This document shows positions 33,174 to 42,443 of a DNA stretch of 64,000 nt, in pieces. Position numbers and translations under genes: made by a program. Source of the stretch: Anaerocolumna sp. AGMB13025 (GTDB lineage Bacteria; Bacillota; Clostridia; Lachnospirales; Lachnospiraceae); the NCBI RefSeq assembly GCF_029689925.1, contig NZ_CP121445.1, positions 2,535,001-2,599,000 of the forward strand, given 5' to 3'. Positions within the stretch are counted from its first letter, which is position 1; each line of letters starts with the position of its first letter. The notes below the pieces were generated by a model. That model was not told the DNA's origin. It worked only from the letters and a program-made list of their open reading frames with translations, and did no database searches.

Positions 33174-34604
33174 GTGGACTGGATAACAAGCCTATCGAAA
33201 GCGATACATTATATTGAAAATAACCTAACCAATGAAATAAGTATTGACGATGTATCAAATAAAGCGTTTTCTTCAAATTCAAATTTTCAACGTATTTTTC
33301 ATTTGGTGACGGGTATGACGATTGGCGATTATATTCGCAACAGACGTTTAAGCTTGGCAGGGCAAGAATTATTGCATGGAAAAAGCAAAATCATTGATGT
33401 TGCAATGCGCTATCAATACGATACGCAAGAGAGTTTCTCAAAGGCTTTCATAAGGTTTCACGGCATATCCCCTTCAAGGGTGCGAAAACAAGGCGGTAGA
33501 TTAAAACTCTTTCAACCGCTGACTATCAATGTAACTATTAAAGGAGGATTTGACATGTCACGTAAACTGATTGACAACATACCTATTCATCAATTACAGT
33601 ACCCTGACAAAGGGCAGAATTATGTTTTTAACGGCTGCATGAAATTTTTAATGGAGTGCTTGGGTGAGGACGAACAGTATGATTATTGGTTCTTCTCCGC
33701 TGTTTCGGGCGATTGCTATGTGCAGGTGTACGGAACAGATAAGAACAAATGGCAGGTTTGTTTCTCACACACAAAGTTTGATTACGAGTTAATAAAACGA
33801 GTCTTTGACGCAATCGGCTATCATTTTTCATATATGGATGCCGAAGAGTGGACGAAAGACAAGGAAAAATGCAGAACTAAAATCATGGAGTATATCGATA
33901 AAGGTATCCCTGTCCTTGGTAAAGGCTTTTACCATACGCCGTTTTCAGGCGGTGAACCGTGGCCGACCGAAGAAGTATCTGTAGTTATCGGTTACGAAAA
34001 TGATGGTGAGTGTTTTTATCGTTTGCCGGAAGAAGCCACAAACCTTATGCCCTTTACATTGGACGATGGCTTGCCTTATGTATTTGTATTTATCGAGGGA
34101 AAGAAAGACGTGTTTCCGGCGATTTCGGAATCATATAAGAAAGCGTTAATGGACGCACCTCGATTGATAAGGACGCTGCCTAACAAAAGCAACGATGTGT
34201 TTTTCGGCAATGATGCTTTTGAGAAGTGGGCGGATATGCTGGAAAGTGATTTTTACCAAATGTCAAAAAAAGACTTTGAAGCATCAAACAGTATTGCGAG
34301 CTGGCGGTATTATTGTGTCTATATCTGCGTCATAGCCACAAACATTTATTCCAAACGACATACAACCGACCGTGCTATACAAATGAATCCAGAATTAGCT
34401 GGCATCAAACCGCTGCTTGATCAGGAATACAGGACGTTGGATATATTAGAAAACCAGTTAAAAGAAGTAGGCGGCGAATTTAACATAAGCTACGAAGTTT
34501 TACAGGATGCTGCGAAACGTAAAGAAATTGCTTGTATTATGAGGCAGTTTTCTAAAGTGTATTTACGGATATGCGACATTATTGAGAATTATAAAGACAA
34601 TTAA
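33174..34604 (+). CDS. AraC-type regulator with a large uncharacterised C-terminal domain (2 of 6)
   Basis: Residues 1-105 are an AraC double helix-turn-helix (F-S-S-N-S-N-F-Q-R-I-F, V-A-M-R-Y-Q-Y-D-T-Q-E-S-F-S-K-A-F). The remaining 350 residues form an effector half that I do not recognise with certainty; L-Q-Y, a Cys in S-G-D-C-Y-V, G-K-G-F-Y-H and G-Y-E-N-D-G-E recall BtrH-like or papain-like folds, but this is weak. An AAGGAGG (33541) and ATG (33555) give an in-frame internal start after exactly 127 codons, as in two other members. The gene starts with GTG, with AAGGAGG 10 bases upstream. Confidence 0.82.
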   Translation: MDWITSLSKAIHYIENNLTNEISIDDVSNKAFSSNSNFQRIFHLVTGMTIGDYIRNRRLSLAGQELLHGKSKIIDVAMRYQYDTQESFSKAFIRFHGISPSRVRKQGGRLKLFQPLTINVTIKGGFDMSRKLIDNIPIHQLQYPDKGQNYVFNGCMKFLMECLGEDEQYDYWFFSAVSGDCYVQVYGTDKNKWQVCFSHTKFDYELIKRVFDAIGYHFSYMDAEEWTKDKEKCRTKIMEYIDKGIPVLGKGFYHTPFSGGEPWPTEEVSVVIGYENDGECFYRLPEEATNLMPFTLDDGLPYVFVFIEGKKDVFPAISESYKKALMDAPRLIRTLPNKSNDVFFGNDAFEKWADMLESDFYQMSKKDFEASNSIASWRYYCVYICVIATNIYSKRHTTDRAIQMNPELAGIKPLLDQEYRTLDILENQLKEVGGEFNISYEVLQDAAKRKEIACIMRQFSKVYLRICDIIENYKDN

Positions 34605-34808
34605 ACTGTCTTATGAATTGTCTTCCACCTCAGTATAACCATTAAGCAATGTAGATGTGTGATACGCAATCTTTTAATACAACGAAGTATAACACCGCTA
34701 TAAATTCCAAATTCTCAACATGGTTACCTTGCAAGCAATACGTAATTAAGATATTTAAAAAAGATGAAAATTGGGTAGAGACAAATCGTACCAATTTATC
34801 TATAATGA

Positions 34809-34895
34809 GATTATATAAAGACAGGTGGCAAAGCTACTTTATGCGACGATGAAGGTTCCTTTACTTACTACCTGCCGTTTGAATCGTTATTATAG
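34809..34895 (+). pseudogene. C-terminal fragment of an unknown gene
   Basis: In one frame a protein-like tail (T-G-G-K-A-T-L-C-D-D-E-G-S-F-T-Y-Y-L-P-F) is read between stops, ending at TAG 34893. The rest of the 356-base gap (34605-34960) has no coherent reading frame. It is probably debris of a decayed gene within the island. Confidence 0.3.
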
Positions 34896-34960
34896 AGATT
34901 GAATGAGTTTGGAATGGTCGATTATTTAAATTTTAATTGGAGGTATGGTGGAGGTATGGT

Positions 34961-35443
34961 ATGAGAAGATAAGATAGAGAAGTAACCGATATTGAGGGAA
35001 TTGAAGAAATTATTAAAAGTTGTAAGACTTGTCATGTTGCGATGGTAGATGATGGTATGCCATATGTTGTACCCCTGAGCTTTGGATACGAAATAATTAA
35101 TGGTGTACTGACATTGTATTTTCATAGTGCGAAAGAAGGAAGAAAAATAGATATATTACATAAGAATAGTTCGGTTTGCTTCGAAATGTGTTGTGAAGGT
35201 GAACCAATTAACGCCAAAAAGACACCATGCAATTCCGGTTATTATTTCTCAAGTGTTCTTGGAAATGGTAAGATTGAATTTAGTACTGATACAAATGAAA
35301 AAATTAAAGCACTTACACTATTAATGAAACATCAAGCGGGTATTGATGTTATATTTAATGAAAAACAGGTGGATACCGTATGTGTATATAAAGTTGTGAC
35401 TAATGACTTTACCGGAAAGAAAAAATCACGTCCTGTTGAATAA
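34961..35443 (+). pseudogene. Pyridoxamine 5'-phosphate oxidase-like (NimA-type) gene with early stop
   Basis: The split-barrel flavin-binding family is shown by M-V-D-D-G-M-P-Y-V-V-P-L-S-F-G-Y, C-F-E-M-C-C-E and V-L-G-N-G-K-I-E-F. The expected N-terminus begins at ATG 34961 (M-R-R, then stop, then D-R-E-V-T-D-I); codon 4 is TAA at 34970-34972 where the family has lysine (AAA), one base different. After the stop the frame is open through E-E-I-I-K-S-C-K to 35443. A shortened protein from an ATG at 35042 would lack the first strand. Such proteins reduce nitroimidazoles or bind flavin; this copy is probably inactive unless the stop is read through. Confidence 0.75.
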
Positions 35444-35630
35444 ATCGTTATTAATGTTTAAATCCAGATGATTGCCTAATGTATGTGGAACCAGTTGTGG
35501 AGCCGATATTTCATGAAGATTTATGAGGGTATCGCTGAATCAAATCATCGCTAGATGCGGCAGCAGAGGCAAGAGAAAGTTGTTGGAGATGTAACTATGT
35601 AATCGAGCTAGGTGTAAAGGAGTTAATATA

Positions 35631-36395
35631 ATGGATTATGTTAAAGAAAATAGTATAATATGGGATAAGAGGGCAGATAACAATGATATTTGGTCTGTTC
35701 CAGTTTCAAGTGAAATTATTCAACTGGCTAAAAACGGAATCTGGAGTATTGTATTAACTCCTAACAAAACGGTTCCACTTGATTGGTTTCCTGTTGAAAT
35801 TAAATCAAAAAAAGTATTATGTTTAGCAAGCGGAGGTGGACAGCAAGGACCTGTCATGGCAGCATTAGGTGCTCAAGTAACTGTATTTGACAATAGTCTT
35901 AAGCAATTAGAAAAAGATGAGTATGTCGCTAAAAGGGATGGACTTAATCTTAAAACCATTCAAGGTGACATGAAAGATTTATCAGCATTTGAAGATGAAT
36001 ATTTTGATTTTATTATTCACCCTTGGTTCAATAGTTATGTTGATACTGTTTTACCTGTTTGGAATGAATGCGCAAGGGTCTTGAAAAAGAATGGAATATT
36101 AATTGCCGGATTTGGAAATCCGATTGAATACATTTTTGATTTAGGCGAATTAGAGAAAGGAAATTTAGTTGTTAAACACAAAATTCCTTATTCTGATTTG
36201 GAACATCTGGATGGCGAGGCCGTAGCTTCACTGTGCAAAGAAGTAGGCGTTACTTTTGGACATACCTTAACTGACCAAATTCAAGGACAAATTAACGCAG
36301 GATTTGCTATTATTGGTTTTTATGAAGATACTGGTGGAACGGCATTGGATAAATTCATATATTCATCAATTGCTACAAAGGCTATAAAACTATAA
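35631..36395 (+). CDS. Class I SAM-dependent methyltransferase
   Basis: This 254-residue protein has motif I as V-L-C-L-A-S-G-G-G-Q-Q-G (about residues 63-74), an acidic end of strand 2 at V-F-D-N-S, then G-D-M-K-D-L and F-I-I-H-P-W. L-A-S-G-G-G-Q-Q is typical of a group of small-molecule methyltransferases widespread in Clostridia. Substrate unknown. AAAGGAG lies 8 bases before the ATG. The 187-base gap before it shows no gene. Confidence 0.86.
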   Translation: MDYVKENSIIWDKRADNNDIWSVPVSSEIIQLAKNGIWSIVLTPNKTVPLDWFPVEIKSKKVLCLASGGGQQGPVMAALGAQVTVFDNSLKQLEKDEYVAKRDGLNLKTIQGDMKDLSAFEDEYFDFIIHPWFNSYVDTVLPVWNECARVLKKNGILIAGFGNPIEYIFDLGELEKGNLVVKHKIPYSDLEHLDGEAVASLCKEVGVTFGHTLTDQIQGQINAGFAIIGFYEDTGGTALDKFIYSSIATKAIKL

Positions 36396-36530
36396 CAGTA
36401 GTTGAATTAGTAATATTCGTTTATATCACATTTATTTTTTTGAATTGTCCTCTGATTAAATTTCACAACTCATATCAAGACTTTTTTTGCTTACTTATAG
36501 TATTCTACTTATGAACGGAGGCGATCAATC

Positions 36531-37442
36531 TTGTATGAATGGAATGAAGCAATACAAAAAATGATTTATTGGCTGGAAGATAATTTGACTGATAATCCAT
36601 CACTTCTTGACATGTCGGAGCAGATTGGGTACTCACCATATTATTGTTCAGCCAAGTTTCATGAAATAGTAGGTATGACAATTAAGAGCTATATTGCGGG
36701 ACGCAGACTTGCAAAAGCCACACTTGATATTCGCGATACACATGAGCGGATTCTTGATATAGCAATTAAGAACGGCTATTCCTCACAAGAAGCTCTGACG
36801 AGAGCTTTTGTAAATGCCTATGGATGTACACCAGCAGTATATAGAAGAAAGCCTATACCCATTGCACTTTCAAACTTACAGGTTGTTTTACTTCCCGAAC
36901 ATTATTATAAAGGAGAGAAAACAGTGAATAAAACATGCTTAAGAAATGCAGAAGTACGCATGGAATATCTTCCGGCACATAAGTATATTGGTATATGGAG
37001 TGATGAGGCAAATGGCTATGGTGATTTTTGGAACAAACATAATTGTGATGAGGTGTGTGGTATTATTGAGAGTATGAGACATATCTCAGATCCGGTTATT
37101 GGTTGTCATATGGCGGGATGGCATTATATTAATGGAGCTCGTAAGTATTTTTATGGTTTTGGTGTATCGCATGACTATGATGGGGATATTCCTCAGGGTT
37201 TTGCTATTAAAGAATTCCCTGCAAGCTATTATTTAGTTTTTTTTCACCCATCCTTCGATTATTTAAAAGATAACGGTGAGGTAATGAATCAGGTAGAGAA
37301 CCTTGCATGGAATTATGATATCGAGGCTGAAAGCTTTAATAATCAGAAATATTTATGGAACGAAGAAGTTTGTCAAGATTACCAACGTCATTATCCTGAA
37401 GTCCTCGGATATGAGGTATTGCGACCAGTTAAAAGAAAATAA
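36531..37442 (+). CDS. AraC-type regulator with GyrI/AraC-E-bind-like domain (3 of 6)
   Basis: The AraC double helix-turn-helix is in residues 1-110 (I-G-Y-S-P-Y-Y-C-S-A-K-F-H, I-K-N-G-Y-S-S-Q-E-A-L-T-R-A-F). The effector half (R-M-E-Y-L-P-A-H-K-Y-I-G-I-W to Y-E-V-L-R-P-V) is of the SOUL/GyrI type. AAAGGAG (36909) followed by GTG (36924) is an in-frame internal start at the boundary. The gene itself starts at TTG, with GGAGG 9 bases upstream; no better start is available. It is the last gene before att copy 3. Confidence 0.85.
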   Translation: MYEWNEAIQKMIYWLEDNLTDNPSLLDMSEQIGYSPYYCSAKFHEIVGMTIKSYIAGRRLAKATLDIRDTHERILDIAIKNGYSSQEALTRAFVNAYGCTPAVYRRKPIPIALSNLQVVLLPEHYYKGEKTVNKTCLRNAEVRMEYLPAHKYIGIWSDEANGYGDFWNKHNCDEVCGIIESMRHISDPVIGCHMAGWHYINGARKYFYGFGVSHDYDGDIPQGFAIKEFPASYYLVFFHPSFDYLKDNGEVMNQVENLAWNYDIEAESFNNQKYLWNEEVCQDYQRHYPEVLGYEVLRPVKRK

Positions 37443-37592
37443 AGTAAAATTACAAACCTATTCAAGTAAAAATTGCTTTTATAGAAAAGACAAACTTGCA
37501 CATATATTTAAATGTGTGCAAGTTTGTGTGCAGATAAATAACAGAAGCCGCAAACCTCCTATTTATCAGTATTCTTGTATGCGGGGGGATTT

Positions 37593-37615
37593 GTTCGAAT
37601 CCCGTCTCGCGCTTA
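37593..37615 (+). repeat. Integration-site copy 3 (3' end of tRNA-Gly), right end of island
   Basis: Twenty-three bases identical to the end of tRNA-Gly and the two following bases. Only the T-loop onward is copied, as expected for an attR made by integration. The 486-base gap it lies in (37443-37928) also has a CAAACTTGC/GCAAGTTTG hairpin at 37491-37526 and, on the minus strand at about 37640-37735, a short protein-like tail in frame with stops, possibly another mobile-element remnant. Confidence 0.75.
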
Positions 37616-37928
37616 TTTGAAAAGTATTGCTAATCCTTATTTATTAGGTTTCTGGCGATTTTTCATTTTGGAGTTTTGAGTACCCATGAGTAGGTCAATT
37701 CCGTCCATCTCTGAAAGAGCATTTACGATTTGTCTTTAGGTCTTCTGTTTCCCCTAGTTATGTATCTTACCACTGAATATTATCTTGGGTTTTGCCCTTA
37801 TTAAATATATAATTTATGCACTTGTAGGTTGCTAAAGTGAACTTATAAGTTGGTAGATGTTAATTGATGGATTTATTATATTGATATTTAGCAACTACAT
37901 TATAATAATATTTCTATGGAGGTACATA

Positions 37929-38483
37929 ATGAAAAAAATAATTCTAACATCAGCCGGCTTTGAAAACAAAAAAATTGAGCAAAAGTTTCTTGATATGGTT
38001 AATAAACCAGCAAACGAAATAAAGGCAATATGGATACCAACCGCAGCTATTGATGATGATGCAAAAGCTGTATTACCAAAGTGTATGGATGATTTACTAA
38101 ATACTGGTATATCACCTTGGAACATAGAGACCTATAATCTTGACCACATAATGCGACATGAAGAAATGACCACTTTTGATGCAGTTTATGTCTGTGGCGG
38201 CAATAGCAGATATCTTCTTGACAAAATGTATGAAGTAAAATTTGAAAGTGTGTTGAAGAAGTTTATTAATCAGGGTGGAGTATATATTGGTGTAAGTGCT
38301 GGAAGTTGCATATGCGTTAATGGATTCGAAGATAATCTTGGGTTTTTACCATGCACACTAAGCGTACACAGTATGGAAGGTAACATATCCGGGGACATAG
38401 ACATTAATGATTGTTCACACATTAATCTTACAAATAATCAAGCAATTATCATAGAAGATGAAGAATGCTATATCCTTGAATGA
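37929..38483 (+). CDS. Peptidase E-like (S51 family) protein
   Basis: The 184 residues have the glutamine-amidotransferase-like fold of peptidase E: Y-V-C-G-G-N-S-R-Y-L-L near residue 80 and the nucleophile elbow G-V-S-A-G-S near residue 115, with serine as nucleophile. Known members cleave Asp-X dipeptides or cyanophycin products; the role here is unknown. GGAGG lies 6 bases before ATG 37929, and the 24-residue upstream extension is rejected. An XRE regulator follows after 36 bases. The end (E-E-C-Y-I-L-E) is normal for the group although the protein is somewhat short. Confidence 0.85.
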   Translation: MKKIILTSAGFENKKIEQKFLDMVNKPANEIKAIWIPTAAIDDDAKAVLPKCMDDLLNTGISPWNIETYNLDHIMRHEEMTTFDAVYVCGGNSRYLLDKMYEVKFESVLKKFINQGGVYIGVSAGSCICVNGFEDNLGFLPCTLSVHSMEGNISGDIDINDCSHINLTNNQAIIIEDEECYILE

Positions 38484-38519
38484 TAATAATTTATTTAAAA
38501 GCAAAAGGTTGGTATAGAA

Positions 38520-39137
38520 ATGAAACTATCTGAAAAAATACAAATATTAAGAAAAAAGTACGGTTATTCACAAGAATATATGGCGGAAATTTGTAATGTT
38601 AGTAGACAATGTATATCGAAATGGGAAATGGATATAGCATTACCAAATGTTGATAAGCTTTTGATACTGAGTAAAATTTTTCAGGTCTCTATAGATGTTT
38701 TACTAAAAGATGATTTGATAATTGGCGGCGCACAGGAGATTCATATATGTGGAAACAATGCTATTCTTAATGAAAAAGCAGGTTTATATGAAGGTATCCT
38801 TATTAAAGAAAGTATTGAAAATGATATGGTACTTGATTATCTTACTATCAACAAAGTAGAAATATGGAAAACACAAGGAAATCCAAAATACTGGACAGTA
38901 ATATATTTTACATCGACAAACAGAGATTTTCCAAATTTGATATCAAAGGTAATGATTTCAGATGAGACAAAAGGTGGAAATTGGTTTGTTGATTTTAAGT
39001 CTGGTAATATAAAATTTATTGTCTTCCGTGATAAGATTTTAAAGTACGCTATCGGGAATAGTATTGAAAAGCAAGATGTTTACGAAGAATGCAAGAAGAT
39101 GGGTATTCCCTATGAGCAAATGCAATGGGCAGAATAA
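38520..39137 (+). CDS. XRE-type HTH regulator with C-terminal sensing domain
   Basis: Residues 1-65 form a Cro/C1-type helix-turn-helix (L-R-K-K-Y-G-Y-S-Q-E-Y-M-A-E, V-S-R-Q-C-I-S-K-W-E, P-N-V-D-K-L). About 140 residues of a beta-rich domain of unknown type follow. AAAGG lies about 12 bases before the ATG. It is probably co-transcribed with the peptidase E-like gene. Confidence 0.85.
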   Translation: MKLSEKIQILRKKYGYSQEYMAEICNVSRQCISKWEMDIALPNVDKLLILSKIFQVSIDVLLKDDLIIGGAQEIHICGNNAILNEKAGLYEGILIKESIENDMVLDYLTINKVEIWKTQGNPKYWTVIYFTSTNRDFPNLISKVMISDETKGGNWFVDFKSGNIKFIVFRDKILKYAIGNSIEKQDVYEECKKMGIPYEQMQWAE

Positions 39138-39357
39138 TTAGAAATTCATTTCCTACTAAATATGTTGAAAGTTAGGCGAACCACCTACAGAAATAAGTTA
39201 GATGTAATGCAAGATGTATCATTAATGGAATTTGTTGTAAGATAATTGAAAAAATGTTATAATAACTAAGAAACTTGCATTTACCAAGAGTTTTATCGTA
39301 GGTAAGTTAAAAATAATATAGTAATTTGAAATATTAAAGAATGGAAAGATAGATATA

Positions 39358-39553
39358 ATGACCCATGATGAAATACTAAGTTTGATAAAAATAACAACCC
39401 CTCATATAGAAATATTTTAAAGCTAGATATGTGCCTTATGGAACTCAAAAGGGTTATCTTGAAGGTGTTCATGGTAGGTTTTTCGAATCTTCAATATATG
39501 ATGATAGTCTAAATCGTGAGAGCGTGCAGGAGTACGAAAAGACTTTTTACTAG
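39358..39553 (+). pseudogene. Decayed small gene, frameshifted
   Basis: ATG 39358 opens a 20-codon frame (M-T-H-D-E-I-L-S-L-I and so on) that stops at a TAA near 39418. Directly after, another frame reads A-R-Y-V-P-Y-G-T-Q-K-G-Y and continues protein-like to TAG 39551. Together they look like one short protein broken by a frameshift near 39415. I do not recognise the family. Confidence 0.4.
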
Positions 39554-39607
39554 GGAGTGGTCTGCTCATGGTGTGCATATATAAAGAATTGCTTGGAGGA
39601 TTTTAGT

Positions 39608-40324
39608 GTGGATAGTTTAATTTTCAGCGGAGAAGAGGCTGCGAACTACTTAGATGTGTTTTTACATAAACTAACAGATTCAGGAGTTGATATTAATAAT
39701 AAAGTGGACTTTAAAAAAGCTATCTTCAAATTATTTAATATTGAATTATACAATATGCCTGATTTAGATAAGGAAGACTACATTTTAGCATCAAACCATG
39801 TAAGTGATTTTGATGCAGTAATATTAGGATTATTGCATGACAATATAAAAATATTATCTAAGAAAGAATGGGTAGATAACGATAAACTTATGTCCTTTGT
39901 ATTAAATTTTTACGATTTACTCGGTGTAGATAGAAATTCCTCTGGAGATATGACAAAAGCATTAATCATTTTATCTAAATACTTAAAAAATATAACATCT
40001 CCAAAACATGTCCTTATATTTCCGCAAGGCACTATTTCAGATATTAATAATAACAGTATAGATAGAATCTATAACGGTATATTTAGTTTATCATATTTGA
40101 CCCAAACAAAAATATTGCCCATATTCTTAGAACAACCATCAATGACTAATAAAACCCGGATCGTATTTGGCAGAGAATTATTAATAAATAATAAAGAAGA
40201 CCATAGAAGTGAATGGATAGAGGAGTTGAAAATGTTACAGAAAACATTAGATCCACCTCCTAGAACGCCCCAATTATCATATAAACATTTAAATAATAAT
40301 AAAATAGGAGAACCCTTCTTTTAG
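39608..40324 (+). CDS. PlsC-type 1-acylglycerol-phosphate acyltransferase-like protein
   Basis: The catalytic H-x4-D motif (S-N-H-V-S-D-F-D, near residue 64) and the phosphate-binding F-P-Q-G-T motif (near residue 140) mark the lysophospholipid acyltransferase family, which acylates glycerol phosphate lipids at the membrane. No clear membrane segment is present, which is unusual but occurs in soluble relatives. GTG 39608 is chosen as start because GGAGG lies 7 bases upstream; the frame is open to a GTG at 39557 without ribosome binding site. 238 aa is a normal length. Confidence 0.82.
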   Translation: MDSLIFSGEEAANYLDVFLHKLTDSGVDINNKVDFKKAIFKLFNIELYNMPDLDKEDYILASNHVSDFDAVILGLLHDNIKILSKKEWVDNDKLMSFVLNFYDLLGVDRNSSGDMTKALIILSKYLKNITSPKHVLIFPQGTISDINNNSIDRIYNGIFSLSYLTQTKILPIFLEQPSMTNKTRIVFGRELLINNKEDHRSEWIEELKMLQKTLDPPPRTPQLSYKHLNNNKIGEPFF

Positions 40325-40399
40325 GTTTTGGATAAGGGAGAAAACCATTTCACGCTTCTTAATGTTTTTTAAATACATTAATAACTTGGAGGAAATACA

Positions 40400-40834
40400 T
40401 TGAAAATTGAATTCATACCTGCTTATCTAAAACTTGAAGATTACATTCAAGAAGAATTTCATAATCCTGAAACTTGGGAAAAAACCATGGTGGAACCTTA
40501 TTGGAGTTTAATATCACAGTGGTCAACTTTACCGGAGGATTATAAGAAACCTATATGTCATCTTAATAAAAATGAAGCAATACAACAGTTAGAATTATTA
40601 AAAAGGGTAGACTGGGATAAGGTTATGGAATCATTTAATATGATTTGTGATGCCTTGCCAAAGGATGATGATGACATGATGTATGTTGCAATCTATCCAT
40701 CAAATACCAGAGAATGGTTAAGGAAATTCATATTTTGCTTTTGTGATTTATTATTCAGTTATCACCATATGGATTTATTGCTAGGAGAAGTTACTGTGAT
40801 GATAAAAATATTATCTTTTCATTCGTACTTTTAA
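40400..40834 (+). CDS. Hypothetical protein, possibly truncated
   Basis: The start is TTG with GGAGG 8 bases upstream. The 144-residue product is acidic, with W-E-K-T-M-V-E-P-Y-W near residue 26 and A-I-Y-P-S-N-T near residue 97; the last 30 residues change to a hydrophobic, cysteine-containing composition, which suggests that a frameshift near 40750 replaced the original C-terminus. I do not recognise the family. Confidence 0.5.
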   Translation: MKIEFIPAYLKLEDYIQEEFHNPETWEKTMVEPYWSLISQWSTLPEDYKKPICHLNKNEAIQQLELLKRVDWDKVMESFNMICDALPKDDDDMMYVAIYPSNTREWLRKFIFCFCDLLFSYHHMDLLLGEVTVMIKILSFHSYF

Positions 40835-40904
40835 TTGTAAATTTAAGTGCTTGGGAAAGTAAAAAGCAGGTTCCCGAAGCATGCTTAATTTAATTCGTCG
40901 GAAG

Positions 40905-40966
40905 TCCTTATATTAAAAGGCATAGGTAGCCCTGTCAAAAATGGTGCTATAACTGAAACAAGTTAA
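40905..40966 (+). pseudogene. Fragment of a flavodoxin-like oxidoreductase gene
   Basis: Bases 40928-40949 are identical to 45271-45292, the start of the NAD(P)H oxidoreductase gene, and encode S-P-V-K-N-G-A. The fragment ends after a few more codons in T-E-T-S and a stop. It is a short leftover of a second copy. Confidence 0.5.
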
Positions 40967-40988
40967 TTGGATAATGGGGAGGGTTAGC

Positions 40989-41651
40989 GTGAAAAAAATA
41001 TTCATCATTATATTTATTAGTATATTGTTACTAGTTATTTCGGGTTATATAATAAAAGGTCTGCCTAAGAACGAGACTCATTCTATTAAAGCCGCAACAT
41101 CTGAACTGAGATTGTTGCCATCTGACAATCTGGTCGAGAGTTTCCTTGGCAAAAACAAAAATTTTAAATCTGAATACGAGAAAGATGACTGCTTTAATAT
41201 AACTCCAGATTTTATTACAAATAATTCTCAGTTTACCATTTTTAAGTACAATAGTTCAACGGCCTCATTTCTTATGTTTGATAATGAAATATACATATTG
41301 GGTGAATATTTTGGAGGTTATGGTGTAACAAGTATGGCTCTAGCAGATTTGGATGAGGACAATCAATATGAATTTTATTTTACCTTCTCCTGGGGATCGG
41401 GAATACATCGTTCACAAGCCGGATATTATAATCCAGCTTCTAAAAAAGTAGTAATATTTGATTATTCGTATAATGATAAGGAACTGATGTTAACAACTAA
41501 TAAAGCCGGAGGTTTATTAGTGAATGAAGCTACTATAGATAATGGCGGTTCTTTTGTTGATTTTACTATAAAACCAACAAAATTAATAGGAAGTATTAGT
41601 TTGGAAAAAGAAACAATAACTTTAAATGTTGCAGATAATGAACATAAATAA
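40989..41651 (+). CDS. Membrane-anchored hypothetical protein
   Basis: One N-terminal hydrophobic segment (residues 4-22, K-I-F-I-I-I-F-I-S-I-L-L) is followed by a 195-residue extracellular beta-rich domain containing L-A-D-L-D-E-D-N-Q-Y-E-F, a pattern seen in calcium-binding beta-propeller blades (VCBS/FG-GAP-like). GGGGAGGG lies 5 bases before GTG 40989; the in-frame ATG at 40974 overlaps that ribosome binding site. Function unknown. Confidence 0.65.
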   Translation: MKKIFIIIFISILLLVISGYIIKGLPKNETHSIKAATSELRLLPSDNLVESFLGKNKNFKSEYEKDDCFNITPDFITNNSQFTIFKYNSSTASFLMFDNEIYILGEYFGGYGVTSMALADLDEDNQYEFYFTFSWGSGIHRSQAGYYNPASKKVVIFDYSYNDKELMLTTNKAGGLLVNEATIDNGGSFVDFTIKPTKLIGSISLEKETITLNVADNEHK

Positions 41652-41698
41652 GTAAAATTCAATGTTATCAAAAATTTATATACTAGATAATAAATCGT

Positions 41699-41741
41699 GA
41701 CTTCTATCTGCAAGTATGTCAACAGATAAGTAATAGAAGTC
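41699..41741 (+). terminator. Hairpin, probable terminator
   Basis: GACTTCTAT pairs with ATAGAAGTC, with an inner CTG/CAG pair, followed by TTAATCTGTTATTTG. The T-run is poor, so termination may be partial. Confidence 0.45.
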
Positions 41742-41796
41742 TTAATCTGTTATTTGATTCCTATCACTAGTAAGTAGAAAGGTGTTTAATAAATAT

Positions 41797-42309
41797 ATGG
41801 ACATCGAATTAAAAAAGCTAAGTATTACCGATGGCGTAGACATTTATAAAATGTTACAAGAAATTCCGAATAATGAAAATGGCTATATTAATTCCGTTAA
41901 TGGCATGAAGTTCGAGGAATTTAAAGAATGGCTAATAAAAGATGATAATTTGTCAAAATCCACCGAACTAATCGATGGATGGAAGGTTCCAAGTAGTACA
42001 TATTGGCTTTATATTGATGGAAGACCTGTTGGAGTAGGAAAAATCAGACATTTCCTTACCGAAAAATTAAAAGAAGAGGGTGGTCATATTGGATATGCGA
42101 TTCGTCCAAGTGAACGAAATAAAGGATTTGGGAGAATACTCCTTAAAGCATTGATATGTGAAGCTTCTTTAATAGGGATTCCTAAAGTATTATTAACGAT
42201 TAGAAAAGATAATATCTACTCATTTAAGGTTGCTATGGCTTGTGGCGGGGGAGTAGAAAACATAACGGATATCCGATACTTTATTTGGATTAATTGTAAC
42301 CAGAAATAA
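41797..42309 (+). CDS. GNAT family N-acetyltransferase
   Basis: This 170-residue acetyltransferase has H-I-G-Y-A-I-R-P-S-E-R-N-K-G-F-G (acetyl-CoA loop) near residue 97 and the typical later strand with K-V-L-L-T-I-R-K-D-N, followed by A-C-G-G. It resembles the predicted acetyltransferases of the YitI/COG3981 type. ATG 41797 is preferred to the GTG five codons upstream because AAAGG-TG forms the ribosome binding site. Substrate unknown. Confidence 0.88.
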   Translation: MDIELKKLSITDGVDIYKMLQEIPNNENGYINSVNGMKFEEFKEWLIKDDNLSKSTELIDGWKVPSSTYWLYIDGRPVGVGKIRHFLTEKLKEEGGHIGYAIRPSERNKGFGRILLKALICEASLIGIPKVLLTIRKDNIYSFKVAMACGGGVENITDIRYFIWINCNQK

Positions 42310-42443
42310 AATAACGTTACTTAATTATACGTATTGCAGGTTAACTTAAAGTTTAGACCGCTTCCTGTTTTTTATATGGTTTCTGCTATTGGTAGTAGCT
42401 ATAATTAGATTATCAACGTTGAATAAAAAATTAAGGAGCGGTT

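Noticed and set aside
34655-34852. Plus-strand 65-codon ORF
   Set aside because: Composition is not protein-like and it overlaps, in another frame, a better C-terminal fragment at 34809-34895.
37303-37620. ORF ending in att copy 3
   Set aside because: It is a shadow frame of the AraC gene end continuing through a hairpin and the tRNA fragment.
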